From: Phosphoribacter sp964647395
Lineage (GTDB): Bacteria; Actinomycetota; Actinomycetes; Actinomycetales; Dermatophilaceae
Direction: 5' to 3'
Assembly (NCBI GenBank): GCA_964647395.1
Contig: CAZYHR010000005.1
Span: 1-57,146 of the forward strand
Length of the DNA: 57,146 nt
Shown here: piece after piece, positions 34,372 to 42,491 of the stretch
Layout of the letters: every line of letters starts with the position of its first letter
Position numbering within the stretch: position 1 is the first letter of the stretch
Program-made: the position numbers and the translations under genes
Notes under the pieces: model-generated
The model's input: only the letters and a program-made list of their open reading frames with translations
The model's database searches: none
Told to the model about the DNA's origin: nothing

Positions 34372-35456
34372 GGCGGGCTGCCTGCGGCGACCGGCTCGGG
34401 TCGCGGGCTGCGCCGGCCGGCGGTCAGGCTGGTCACCGCCCCGGCCAGCACGAAGGTCGCCAGGGCGAGGATGCCGAGGATCGAGCCGAGGCGCCACAGG
34501 TCGGGCTGGTCGACGGCGTTGGCGCCGATCCGCAGCACCAGCCCGGCGTGCAGCAGGGCCAGCGGCCCCCAGAGCACGCGGCGATAGGGCAACGGGCGGT
34601 GCAGCACCGCGGGCAGGATCACCGGGGCGTGCGCCATGACCATGGAGATCGCGAAGCCGAGGAAGGTGGCGTGCACGACGGTGTCATAGGCGGCCCGGCC
34701 GGCCGGTGGGCCGCCGATCGCCCAGACGGCTCCGGCCACCGCGAGCCAGAGGTAGCCGGACAGCATTGCGGCGGCGGCGAAGCGCGGCAGCCCGGTCGAG
34801 CGGATGGTCCGGCGGGCCACGTCGTGATGCGCCAGCCAGCCGGCCAGGGCGAGCAGGACGGCCCCGACCAGATGGGCGCCGACGACGCGCCACAGCAGAC
34901 TGGCGACGATCGCGGCGGCCAGCGCCGACGCCAGGGCCAGCAGCACCGCCCCGGACCAGGCGGGCATGGTGATGCGGGCCAGTTCGACCCGCTCGGCGGC
35001 GATGGTCAGCACGAGGTAGCCGACCAGCCAGGGCAGCAGGTCGGCCACGTCCAGCCGGGTCCACAGCAGGGCAGCCCCGAGGGCCAGCACCGCGCCGAGG
35101 ATCTGGGTGGCCGTGGCGGCGTCCCGCTGACGGCGCCACAGGGCGCTGAGCACCAGGGCAGCCAGGGCCGTCCCGACGACGAGCAGCGCCCGGCCGACCG
35201 GCGCAGGTGCCGGCGCGACGAGCGCGAGGCCGCCCGCGCCGAGGGCGAGCGGCGCGGCATACCCCCACCGGCGGCGCAGCGCGACCGAGCGCTCGAGGGA
35301 GACCAGGGTGCCCAGGAACCCGAGCACCATGACGATGCCGTGCACGGACGGCAGCCGCTGCTGACTGCCGGGGTTCTCGATGAGCAGGGCAGCCGCGACC
35401 AGGCCGCCGATCAGGCTGATCGCCGCGAGGGCGAGCAGGGGCAGACGGGAGGTCAG
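34368..35456 (-). CDS. NnrS-like 12-helix membrane protein, apparent CTG start
   Basis: The 362-residue, almost wholly hydrophobic protein has 10-12 membrane helices and conserved His in helices (VHGIVMVLGFLGT, VHATFLGFAISMVMAHAPVI), as in NnrS, a haem- and copper-linked membrane protein of nitrogen oxide metabolism and NO tolerance. No ATG, GTG or TTG lies in frame before the first helix. A CTG overlaps the DUF2249 stop as CTGA, mimicking the usual ATGA coupling, so CTG is the likely start. A later ATG (inside IVMVLG) would cut off helix 1. Its end overlaps the NirK-like start. Confidence 0.75.
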   Translation of the reverse strand: MTSRLPLLALAAISLIGGLVAAALLIENPGSQQRLPSVHGIVMVLGFLGTLVSLERSVALRRRWGYAAPLALGAGGLALVAPAPAPVGRALLVVGTALAALVLSALWRRQRDAATATQILGAVLALGAALLWTRLDVADLLPWLVGYLVLTIAAERVELARITMPAWSGAVLLALASALAAAIVASLLWRVVGAHLVGAVLLALAGWLAHHDVARRTIRSTGLPRFAAAAMLSGYLWLAVAGAVWAIGGPPAGRAAYDTVVHATFLGFAISMVMAHAPVILPAVLHRPLPYRRVLWGPLALLHAGLVLRIGANAVDQPDLWRLGSILGILALATFVLAGAVTSLTAGRRSPRPEPVAAGSPP

Positions 35457-35749
35457 TGCACCCGCCCCAGCCGCAGCCGCCAGGCCTGCGGGCCGCGCTC
35501 GATGTAGGAGATCTCCACGGCGTCGCCCTCGCGGTCGCGGATCTGGGCGAGCAGCGGCACCGGGTCGTGCGGCGCGATGAGCACCATGGCGGCCCCCGGC
35601 CGGACCTGGGCGAGCGCCCCGAGGATCGCTCCGTGCCGGATGGCGTGCGGGATGATGCGAGCGTCGAGTTCGGGCAGCGCCTCGTCGTGGCCGCCGCATC
35701 CGCAGCTCGACTGGCCGGCCAGGTGCAGGTGGGTGTGGGTCTCGGACAT
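35453..35749 (-). CDS. DUF2249 domain protein
   Basis: The 98-residue soluble protein has a His/Cys-rich N-terminus (HTHLHLAGQSSCGCGGH) that could bind metal, then a DUF2249 domain (LDARIIPHAIRHGAILGAL, MVLIAPHDPVPLLAQI, GPQAWRLRLGR). DUF2249 proteins often accompany denitrification and NO-detoxification genes. Of two nearby ATGs, the one at 35749 has GAGG at normal distance. Its stop codon overlaps the CTG start of the NnrS-like gene. Confidence 0.85.
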   Translation of the reverse strand: MSETHTHLHLAGQSSCGCGGHDEALPELDARIIPHAIRHGAILGALAQVRPGAAMVLIAPHDPVPLLAQIRDREGDAVEISYIERGPQAWRLRLGRVH

Positions 35750-35789
35750 CGGCATTCCTCGGGTCGTGGGTGGACGGGATCTCGGGGGG

Positions 35790-36440
35790 TCAGGCCGGCG
35801 CCGGGTCGAGGTGCAGCAGACAGGCGTCGGGGGCGGCGAACGGCTCCAGGCGCACCCGGTCGGGGGGCAACCCGCCGGACTCGGCGAGCCCGTGGGCCAG
35901 CCCGCTGTGGAAGCCGCAGACCAGGGTGGACCGGCTGGCCAGCTCGATGAGCGGGCAGGCGCGCAGCCGGATGGTCCGGCCGCGCCGGTCGGGCTGAGGG
36001 TCGAAGCCGAGGCGGGCCATCGCCTCGGCCAGCCCGGCCGCGGGGCCGGTGTCGCTGCCGGCCCCGAGCAGCTGGGCGGTCTGCCGGCCGGCCTGCCGGC
36101 CCAGCGCCTGCGGGTCGTCGCCCAGCTCGGTGAGCCGGACCATGAGCGCCTCGATGAGCAGGTCCTGGGTGCGGGTCGCCGGTGGCCGGGTGGCGGCATA
36201 CCGGAAGGCCGGCCGGCCCCGGCCCGACGCCGGGCGCCGGGTGCGCTCGACCAGGCCCTGGGCGGTGAGCGCCTCGAGATGTTCGCGCACCGTGTTGGGG
36301 TGCTGTCCGAGGGCGGCGGCCAGCTCCGCCGAGGTCAGCGGTTCGCCGCCGGACTGCAGGTGGGCGAGCACCTCGGCCTGCGCCGGCGTGGCGACGGCAG
36401 TGGTCGCGGCTCGGGGCCCGCGACGCGCATGATTTTGCAC
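35790..36440 (-). CDS. Winged-helix regulator, SufR-like, possible Fe-S or NO sensor
   Basis: The 216-residue protein has a winged helix (QAEVLAHLQSGGEPLTSAELAAAL, then HPNTVREHLEALTAQGLVER) and a C-terminal domain with spaced Cys residues (RLRACPLIELA, LVCGFHSGLAHG, APDACLLHL), like COG2345/SufR-type regulators that bind an iron-sulfur cluster. It is the first gene of the cluster with DUF2249, the NnrS-like gene and the NirK fusion, 41 bp upstream of DUF2249, so it probably regulates them and could sense NO or redox state. It begins with GTG seven bases after a TAGGGT box in an unusually AT-rich stretch. Confidence 0.8.
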   Translation of the reverse strand: MQNHARRGPRAATTAVATPAQAEVLAHLQSGGEPLTSAELAAALGQHPNTVREHLEALTAQGLVERTRRPASGRGRPAFRYAATRPPATRTQDLLIEALMVRLTELGDDPQALGRQAGRQTAQLLGAGSDTGPAAGLAEAMARLGFDPQPDRRGRTIRLRACPLIELASRSTLVCGFHSGLAHGLAESGGLPPDRVRLEPFAAPDACLLHLDPAPA

Positions 36441-36447
36441 GGGACTA

Positions 36448-36453
36448 ACCCTA
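36448..36453 (-). promoter_or_regulatory. Leaderless -10 box in AT-rich island before the SufR-like gene
   Basis: On the minus strand TAGGGT is followed by seven bases and the GTG. The island 36444-36462 (ACTAACCCTATTAAAAACT) is strikingly AT-rich for this genome and may include an autoregulatory site. Confidence 0.6.
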
Positions 36454-36549
36454 TTAAAAACTGGGGGTCGACGTCCAATCGCCTCGCGCGTGTCGCCCGC
36501 CCGCCCGGTGAAAACGGTTGCCTGGAACGTTTGCGGGGGCCGGGGTCAA

Positions 36550-38685
36550 CTAGGCGCCGGCCGCGCCGGTGATCCGGTGCAGCAGGAACACCTGCTCGGG
36601 GCCGGCGGTGCCGGATCGGGCAAAGACCCGGCCGCCCTCGACCCGGGTCGGCCGGACCAGGTGTCGCGCGGTGCGGCCGTTGGCGTCGGCGTAGCCGATC
36701 CACACCGCCATGGCGTCGGAGGCCGCGCGGCGCAGCAGGGCGGCGGTCTCGGCCGGGTCGCCGCCGAGGGGCCCCGGCCGCCGGGTGTCGGGCTGGGTCC
36801 GCGGGGGAGCGGCGCGCAGCGCAGCGACGACGGAGGCGGCATACGGCCGGTCGACGCCGAGGGCGACCGGCTCGGGGTCGCGGCGACGGGGCGGGCGGAC
36901 CCGCCGCGCGGTGCGCTCGCCGACCACGAGGGTGCCGTCGACGGCCTCGTGCGCTGGCGCATAGCCCGCCTCGCGCAGCAACTCGACGACCGTCGCCGGG
37001 TCGGCCCGGGACACCAGCACCGTGGGGGCGATGCGGTGCAGCATCGCGAGGGCCAGGGAGCGGTCGGCCAGCATCGCGGTCAGCACCGACTCGTCGTCGC
37101 TGCGCAGGTATGCCGTCGCCCCGCCGACCCGGGTCACCCCGTGCCGGCGGGCTGCGTCGCGGACCAGGTAGTCCACCGGCTGGGGCACCGCGGTCCGGCT
37201 GTGCCGGGCCAACTCGGCCAGCAGGTCGTCGGCGGTCCACCCGGCGTCGAAGGCGCGTCGGACCGACTCGGGGGACAGGCGCAGGACCGTTGCGCCGCCG
37301 CGAGATTCGACGTCGGCGACCAGCCGCAGGAAGCGTCCGAGCGCGCCGTCGAGCGGGCCCGGGGCCACCACCGTCAGGTCGGCCTGGAGCAGCACGTGAT
37401 CGACGGCGGCGGGCAGCATGGCCGCGGCCGCCGCGACCGCCCTGGCCGGCTCGGCGCCGTCGAGCAGCGCGCGCCCGGCCGAGGTCAGGGCGCCGGCTGC
37501 GACGACCCCGAGCCAGGCGCCCTCGCGCAGCGTCGCGCCGGCCACCTGGGCCAGCACCTGGGGGTCGCGCAGGGGTCGCCGCCAGGCCAGCAGGTCGGCC
37601 AGGCCGGCCGGGGCCGGGGCGGTCCCGACCGGCAGGTCGGCGAGCGCCGTGAGGACGTCGCGGCGGTGCCGACGCAGCGGCGGCCAGAGCGCCTCGGCGG
37701 ACAACGCGGCCACCGCCGGTCGGCCGCCGGTGCGGCTCCCGACCAGGTATGCCGCCCACCGGCCGGCCAGCCAGGCCTGCCCCAGGGCGACCCACCGCTG
37801 CTCGGCGGGCTGGTCCAGCCAGGTGTCCGCCGCCGCGGTCGGGCACCACGAGGGCGTGGCCTCGCCGTCGTCGGCCACCAGCCGGGCGTCGGCGGCCAGG
37901 TGGGCCAGCCACGCGGCCCGCTCGGGCTCGACCTCGAGGTGCCGGGCCAGCAGCGCCAGGTCGCGCACCGCGAGGCCACCCTTGCGCAGCACCCGCGGCG
38001 GGTCGGCGCCCCAGCGCTCGAGCAGTTCGGCGAGCAGGACCAGCGTCTCGCGGCCGGCGCCGCCGCCGACCCGGTCGGCCGTGGCGGGGTCGACGAGCCG
38101 TCCCCCGGTGTCGGGGGCGGTGAGCCGCAGGCGCCGGTGCAGCCGGCCGCCGCGCAGCGCCAGGGCGGCCTCGCGCAGCAGGACGACGTGTCCCAGGCCG
38201 CTCGGCGCCGCCAGGCCCTGCTCGACCAGCCACGCCGCGGCATCGCGCGCCGGTCCGTCGGCCGGGACGGCCGCCAGCGGTGGACCCCAGGTCAGCGAGT
38301 CCACCACGGCGGCGACGCCCGGCGGGGCGGCGGCGAGCCGGGCCGGCAGGTCGGCCAGGTCGGCGAGGTCGGTCTGGTCGGCGAGGTCGGTCTGGTCGGC
38401 GAGGTCGGACTGGTCGGCCAGGTCCGTCTGGCCGACTCGGTCCTCGCTGTCGTCGCTGTCGCCGCTGTCGCTCTCGCCGCCGGCGGCGCGCGCCGCGAGG
38501 CGGCTCGGGCCCAGCCCGGCCGGGTGCGGGCCGAGGGCCTCGGCGGCCGCGGGGACGACCCGCCAGCCGGCGGCCGAGGGCCAGAGCAGGCCGAGGTCGT
38601 GCAGCCGGCTCAGCTGGTCGGGTGCCGGGGCACCGAGCAGGGCGGCGATGCTCGCGTCGGTGGCCTCGCCCCGGTCGCCCACCAA
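36550..38685 (-). pseudogene. Helicase-associated (XPB/Ssl2-like C-terminal domain) protein, 3' part, broken by assembly
   Basis: This frame gives about 711 residues of the large actinobacterial helicase-associated protein (Helicase_C_3 type) that accompanies XPB helicases. It has winged-helix-like repeats (LSRLHDLGLLWPSAAGW), SWCPTAAADTWLDQPAEQRW, and a C-terminal WYL-like strand set (VWIGYADANGRTARHLVRPTRVEGG). The first residues, after a TTG, begin mid-domain, not at a natural start. The true N-terminus lies at 38895-39130 across a gap and a foreign segment. The gene is probably intact in the organism and damaged only in the assembly. Confidence 0.85.
38361..38432. repeat. 18-bp coding repeat (LADQTD)
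   Basis: About four copies of an 18-bp unit encode LADQ(T/S)D repeats in the helicase-associated gene. They form an acidic linker and are in frame, so copy-number changes would be tolerated. Confidence 0.75.
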
Positions 38686-38758
38686 AGCTGAGCAGGAGCC
38701 GACAGCCGGGCGGTACGATGCTCCGCTCCGGCAAACGCTTGCGCCTGGAAATCGGGCC

Positions 38759-38884
38759 TCAGGCGATGTCGAGCGCGGCCGAGGGCCCTTCGTGGGTAAT
38801 CAGTTCGGCGACATCGAAACCGATCCCGCCCGCGCCCACGATCGCAACCGCCTGCCCGACCGGCGCGCGCCCGGCGATCACGTC
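38759..38884 (-). other. Foreign fragment of 2,4-dienoyl-CoA reductase (FadH-like), assembly chimera
   Basis: On the minus strand 41 codons read as the dinucleotide-binding part of FadH/NADH:flavin oxidoreductases: DVIAGRAPVGQAVAIVGAGG, then IGFDVAELITHEGPSAALDI, then a stop. This has no place in the helicase-associated protein. Codons GAA, GAT, ATT and GTT contrast with the GAG/GAC/ATC habit of all neighbours. It abuts the 10-N gap. I conclude it is a misjoined piece from another organism, with the other junction near 38690. Confidence 0.7.
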
Positions 38885-38894
38885 NNNNNNNNNN
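38885..38894. other. Assembly gap (10 N)
   Basis: Ten undetermined bases lie inside the helicase-associated gene between its true N-terminal part and the FadH-like fragment. The true missing length is unknown; judging from the protein, perhaps a few tens of codons are lost. Confidence 0.98.
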
Positions 38895-39130
38895 TCATCG
38901 AGGGCGTCGATCACCCGGCGCACGCTCGGCGCGGAGGCCGCCCGGGCTGCCAGGGCGATCCGGTCGGCCGGGGCCGGCCGGGCCAGGTCGGGTCGCTCGA
39001 CGAGCAGCCGGATCAACTGCTCGTCGGTGCGCGCGGCCAGGTCGTCAGCCAGGCTCTGCGCGGGTCGGGCGGCGCCCGGCGGCCCGGCGGTCGAGGCCGG
39101 CCCACGGGTGGACCGAGGGGCGGCGGGCAT
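38895..39130 (-). pseudogene. Helicase-associated protein, N-terminal part, cut by gap
   Basis: The ATG at 39130, preceded by GAGGGAG, opens 78 codons. After a Pro/Ala-rich lead the sequence reads SLADDLAARTDEQLIRLLVE, RPDLARPAPADRIALAARAA and SAPSVRRVIDALD. This is the standard beginning of the helicase-associated family and it stops at the N-gap. The continuation is at 36550-38685. The gene diverges from the cold-shock gene. Confidence 0.85.
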
Positions 39131-39213
39131 CTGCTCATTCTCCCTCGTCCCGCCCCCGCCGGGGAACGCCGACTGGGCGGGTGGGCGGGCCCCAATCCGG
39201 GTTGCCCCGACGG

Positions 39214-39219
39214 CTAGGC
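39214..39219 (+). promoter_or_regulatory. Candidate -10 box of the cold-shock gene, with 5'-UTR hairpin
   Basis: TAGGCT would start transcription near 39226, giving a leader of nearly 70 nt. The leader begins with a strong hairpin (arms 39223-39234, CTCGCGTGCCGG, and 39237-39249, one bulge). Structured leaders are common in cold-shock mRNAs. Confidence 0.5.
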
Positions 39220-39293
39220 TTGCCTCGCGTGCCGGTCCCGGCAGCGCGAGGGTCAGCGCGACAGCAGTGTCGGCACGACAGCAGAGGTGGACG

Positions 39294-39689
39294 GTGCCCA
39301 CAGGCAAGGTCAAGTGGTACAGCGCGGAGAAGGGCTTCGGCTTCGTCTCCGACGACGCCGGTGGCGAAGTCTTCCTGCACGCCAACGCGCTGCCCGAGGG
39401 AGTGGCCACCCTCAAGGGGGGCACCCGGGTCGAGTTCGACGTCGTCGAAGGTCGCCGTGGCGCCCAGGCGCTCAAGGTGCGGGTGCTGGAGCCGACCCCC
39501 TCGGTGGCCGCCGCGCAGAGGGCCGCGCACCGCAAGCCGACCGAGGACATGGTCGTCATCGTCGAGGACCTCATCAAGCTGCTCGACTCCACCTCGGAGT
39601 CGCTGCGCCGGGGTCGCTATCCCGACAAGGGGCACGCCGGCAAGGTCGCCCAGGTGCTGCGCGCCGTGGCCGACGACCTGGAGCCGTGA
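39294..39689 (+). CDS. Cold-shock domain protein with C-terminal extension
   Basis: The first 65 residues form a cold-shock domain with RNP1 (KGFGFVSDD) and RNP2-like (VFLHANAL) motifs after GKVKWYSAEKGFG. Such proteins bind single-stranded RNA/DNA. A further about 65 residues (TEDMVVIVEDLIKLLDSTSE and YPDKGHAGKVAQVLRAVADD) form a helical extension seen in some actinobacterial homologs and absent from small CspA proteins. The GTG follows AGAGGTGG. The stop overlaps the DUF3027 start (TGATG), so the two are coupled. Confidence 0.93.
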   Translation: MPTGKVKWYSAEKGFGFVSDDAGGEVFLHANALPEGVATLKGGTRVEFDVVEGRRGAQALKVRVLEPTPSVAAAQRAAHRKPTEDMVVIVEDLIKLLDSTSESLRRGRYPDKGHAGKVAQVLRAVADDLEP

Positions 39690-40603
39690 TGGTCGAGGTC
39701 AAGACCGACAACACGCTGTGCGCGGCGGTCGACCTGGCCCGCGAGGCCGCGGTCGAGATCGCCGAGCCGGGAGCGGTGGGCGACCACCTGGCCTGCGTCA
39801 TGGAGGCCGAGCGGCTGGCCACGCACTACTTCGCGTGCACGCACGCGGCATACGGGGGGTGGCGCTGGTCGGTCAGCCTGGCCCGGGCGCCGCGGCAGAA
39901 GGTCGCCACGGTGTGCGAGACCGCGCTGGTCCCCGGGCCCGACGCGATCCTCGCGCCGGAGTGGATCCCGTATGCCGCGCGGATCGCCCCGGGCGACCTC
40001 GGCGCCGGCGACGTGCTGCCCTACCGCGCGGACGACCCGCTGCTGCAGGCGGGCTTCGAGGCGACCGGCGACGACGAGGCCGACCAGCTCGCGCTCGGCG
40101 AGTTGGGGCTGGGCCGCCGCCGGGTGCTGTCCGCCGAAGGGCGGGCCGCCGCCGCCGAGCGGTGGTATTCCGGCAGCCACGGACCGCACAGCGAGATCGC
40201 CGAGAAGGCCACCGAGCGGTGCGCCACCTGCGGCTACTTCCTGCCGATGGCGGGGGCGTTGCGCAGCACCTTCGGCGTGTGCGCCAACGAGTGGTCGCCC
40301 AGCGACGGCCAGGTCGTCTCCCTCGACCACGGCTGCGGGGCGCACAGCGAGGTCGACGTCGAGCACGGGGCCGCCGTCCCGGTGCCCGAGCCGTTGGTCG
40401 ACGAACTCGCGCTCGACCTGGTCGACCGGGCGACGGTCGAGTCCGCGACGGAGCAGCCGATCGAGGAGCAGCCGCAGCAGCAGCCGGAGCCGGAGTCGGC
40501 GATTGAGGAGCAGCCGGAGCAGGAGCCGGCCATCGAGGGGCAGCCGGAGCGGGAGCCGGCCATCGAGGGGCAGCCGGCGGACGAGCCGGACCCGCAGACC
40601 TGA
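39689..40603 (+). CDS. DUF3027 protein with QPE-rich tail
   Basis: The 304-residue protein matches actinobacterial DUF3027: WRWSVSLARAPRQKVATVCE, LGLGRRRVLSAEGRAAAAERW, a zinc-finger-like CATCGYFLPMAGALRSTFG with CANEWSPSDGQVV, and HGCGAHSEVDV. The conserved Cys suggest a bound metal. The function is unknown. The tail after residue 255 consists of imperfect repeats (EEQPEQEPAIEGQPEREP). It is coupled to the cold-shock gene and converges with the DUF2530 gene. Confidence 0.88.
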   Translation: MVEVKTDNTLCAAVDLAREAAVEIAEPGAVGDHLACVMEAERLATHYFACTHAAYGGWRWSVSLARAPRQKVATVCETALVPGPDAILAPEWIPYAARIAPGDLGAGDVLPYRADDPLLQAGFEATGDDEADQLALGELGLGRRRVLSAEGRAAAAERWYSGSHGPHSEIAEKATERCATCGYFLPMAGALRSTFGVCANEWSPSDGQVVSLDHGCGAHSEVDVEHGAAVPVPEPLVDELALDLVDRATVESATEQPIEEQPQQQPEPESAIEEQPEQEPAIEGQPEREPAIEGQPADEPDPQT

Positions 40604-40610
40604 GCGCACC

Positions 40611-40862
40611 TCAGGCGTCGGAGAAGTTGCCGCGCCCGCGGCGCACCGCCACCCAGGCCAGCAGCCCGAGGACGATCCCGGTGCCGCAGGTCCACGGCCA
40701 CCAGTGCCGCTCGCCGGCGTGCAGGCTGGGGACGAGCAGCACGACCGCCAGGGCGACCGCCCAGATCGCGGCGCCGACCAGGGCGATCGGGCCGGTGGGC
40801 ACGGGCACCGGCTGCGGGGCCCCCTCGGCCGGGCCGGTGCGCTGACTGTCCTCGCCGGTCAC
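40611..40862 (-). CDS. DUF2530 small membrane protein
   Basis: The 83-residue protein has two membrane helices (IALVGAAIWAVALAVVLLVP and WPWTCGTGIVLGLLAWVAVR) with a basic C-terminus, matching DUF2530 found next to DUF3027 genes in actinobacteria. The function is unknown. It starts with GTG six bases after a TAGGGT box, so it is probably leaderless. Confidence 0.82.
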   Translation of the reverse strand: MTGEDSQRTGPAEGAPQPVPVPTGPIALVGAAIWAVALAVVLLVPSLHAGERHWWPWTCGTGIVLGLLAWVAVRRGRGNFSDA

Positions 40863-40868
40863 CCTCCC

Positions 40869-40874
40869 ACCCTA
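40869..40874 (-). promoter_or_regulatory. Leaderless -10 box of the DUF2530 gene
   Basis: On the minus strand TAGGGT is followed by six bases and the GTG at 40862. Confidence 0.6.
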
Positions 40875-40882
40875 AGCCGCTC

Positions 40883-40940
40883 CACCCGCGGACCCCCACC
40901 CGCGGACCCCCACCCGCGGACCCCCCGCCCTCGGACCCCA
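40883..40940. repeat. Tandem 14-bp repeat CACCCGCGGACCCC
   Basis: Three exact copies of CACCCGCGGACCCC are followed by two degenerate ones. They lie between the divergent DUF2530 and TPR-membrane genes. No function is evident; it could spread by slippage. Confidence 0.85.
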
Positions 40941-40985
40941 CCCGGGTCCGGCAGGGGGCGCCGCCGGCGGGAGGCGACCGCTGGG

Positions 40986-41007
40986 CTAGGGTCCCCACAC
41001 GTGGGGA
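40986..41007 (+). promoter_or_regulatory. -10 box and dyad at the start of the TPR gene transcript
   Basis: TAGGGT at 40986-40991 is followed directly by a 7-bp inverted repeat with a 2-nt loop (TCCCCACACGTGGGGA, 40992-41007). The dyad covers the expected transcription start, so it could be an operator or a 5' hairpin. GGGAGG then precedes the ATG. Confidence 0.5.
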
Positions 41008-41024
41008 AGGACTCGGGAGGTCCG

Positions 41025-42467
41025 ATGAGTGCCGACGAAGCGGCGCGGGTGGCGCAGCACGCCTATGACCTCATCGAGCTGGGTCGGCCCATCCGTGCCC
41101 TGGAACTGTTGACCGACGCATCGCGGGACCTCGGCCCGTCGCCGCTGCTGGCCGCCCGGACCGCCCACGCGCTGCGGTTCCTGTCCCGGGACGAGGACGC
41201 CCTGCAGGTCGCCTCCGATGCGCTCATGGAGGCGCCCGACGACCCCGGGCTGCTCTTCGAGACGGTCCAGTGCCTGGTCGCGCTCGAGCGGGCCCGGGCC
41301 GCGCTGCCGCTCGCCGAGCACCTGCTGGCCCGGCATCCGGAGGACCTCGACGCCATGCGGGCCTACGTCCGGGCGGCCAGCAACGTCCCCGAGCGGCGCC
41401 GGCGGGCGGTCGAGGTCGCGCGCCGGGCGGTCGACTCCCACCCCGGGCAGCCGAGCGCCTTCATCGTCCTGGGCGACGCGCTCGACGGGGTCGGAGACCG
41501 GGACGGGGCGCGGGCGGCCTACGAACAGGTGCTGCGGCTCAACCCGCAGGACCGGGACGCGCCGCTGCGGCTGGCCCGGCTCAAGGTGCGCCGGGGCAAC
41601 ATCGTTGCCCTCCTGCGGACCCTGGTCCAGGACCTGCGGACCAACCCGGGTCAGGGCAGCCGGGGGTCGGCGGACTTCCTGTCCGCGGTGCCGGCCCTGC
41701 TGGTCGTCGGCACCCTGGCCCTGCTCGCCGTCGGATGGCCGATCGGCTGGCTGCTGGCCGGGGTCGTCGCCTGGGGCCAGTTCGCGTGGGTCGTCGCGGT
41801 GGCCGTCGTCGGCGGGCTGGGCGTCCTCGGGGCGGTCGTGTTCGTTGTCGGAGCCGGCCCGCGCGCGGCGCTCGCGGCGACCCGGGCCGGCGTGCTGCAG
41901 GCGGGGGAGCTGCGGGGGTTCCTGCCCTGGCTGGCCGACCTGGCCGTGCTGCAGGCCGCGGCCCTGGTGGCCGGCTGGCCGGGCCTGGTCGCAGTGCTGC
42001 CGGTGCTCTTCGGCGTGCGCGTCGCGGTGGCGTTGCGCGGGGGGCGCCGCGACCCGGCGGTGGCCGAGCGGGCCGTCGAACTGCTGGCCAACGGGCCGAC
42101 CGCGCTGGTGATCTGGGCCACCGTGGGCTGGCCGGTCGGGGCGCTGCAGTCGCGGCTGGTGCCCGGTGGCCGCGAGCTGTGGGCCTGGACCATCGGCGGC
42201 CAGCTGGCCACGACCGCGGTGCTGCTCGTCGCGCCCCCGGTGCTGCTCGGCTGGCGCCGCTTCGACGCGGTCGCCGCCGAGGCCTATCGCCGGGACGCGC
42301 AGCAGGCCGTCGTGCTCATGGTCGGCTGCCTGCTCACGCTGCTGCTCACCCAGCTCGTCTCGTGGTGGCTCGGCTGGTGGGCCCTGGCCGCCCTGGTGCC
42401 GATCGCCACGCTCGTCGGGCTGCTGCTCACCCCCTGGGGGCGGCGCTGGCGGGTCGAGGAGGGCTGA
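41025..42467 (+). CDS. TPR-repeat membrane protein
   Basis: Residues 1-200 are tetratricopeptide-like helices (AARVAQHAYDLIELGRPIRA, PSAFIVLGDALDGVGDRDGA and AYEQVLRLNPQD), and residues about 220-480 contain seven or more membrane helices (AVPALLVVGTLALLAVGWPI onward). TPR parts bind proteins; the partner is unknown. It is a single-gene unit of 480 residues with a good ribosome binding site (GGGAGG). Confidence 0.82.
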   Translation: MSADEAARVAQHAYDLIELGRPIRALELLTDASRDLGPSPLLAARTAHALRFLSRDEDALQVASDALMEAPDDPGLLFETVQCLVALERARAALPLAEHLLARHPEDLDAMRAYVRAASNVPERRRRAVEVARRAVDSHPGQPSAFIVLGDALDGVGDRDGARAAYEQVLRLNPQDRDAPLRLARLKVRRGNIVALLRTLVQDLRTNPGQGSRGSADFLSAVPALLVVGTLALLAVGWPIGWLLAGVVAWGQFAWVVAVAVVGGLGVLGAVVFVVGAGPRAALAATRAGVLQAGELRGFLPWLADLAVLQAAALVAGWPGLVAVLPVLFGVRVAVALRGGRRDPAVAERAVELLANGPTALVIWATVGWPVGALQSRLVPGGRELWAWTIGGQLATTAVLLVAPPVLLGWRRFDAVAAEAYRRDAQQAVVLMVGCLLTLLLTQLVSWWLGWWALAALVPIATLVGLLLTPWGRRWRVEEG

Positions 42468-42491
42468 TCGGGCCGGGCCGCCGGCGGCGGC

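Noticed and set aside
29250..36450. Recent horizontal transfer of the nitrogen oxide cluster
   Set aside because: GC content and codon use match the neighbours, with no integrase or direct repeats; only the unusual gene order is left as a hint.
38726..38745. Second LacI-like palindrome (GGCAAACGCTTGCG)
   Set aside because: It lies in the segment that appears to be a misassembled foreign piece, so it says nothing about this genome.
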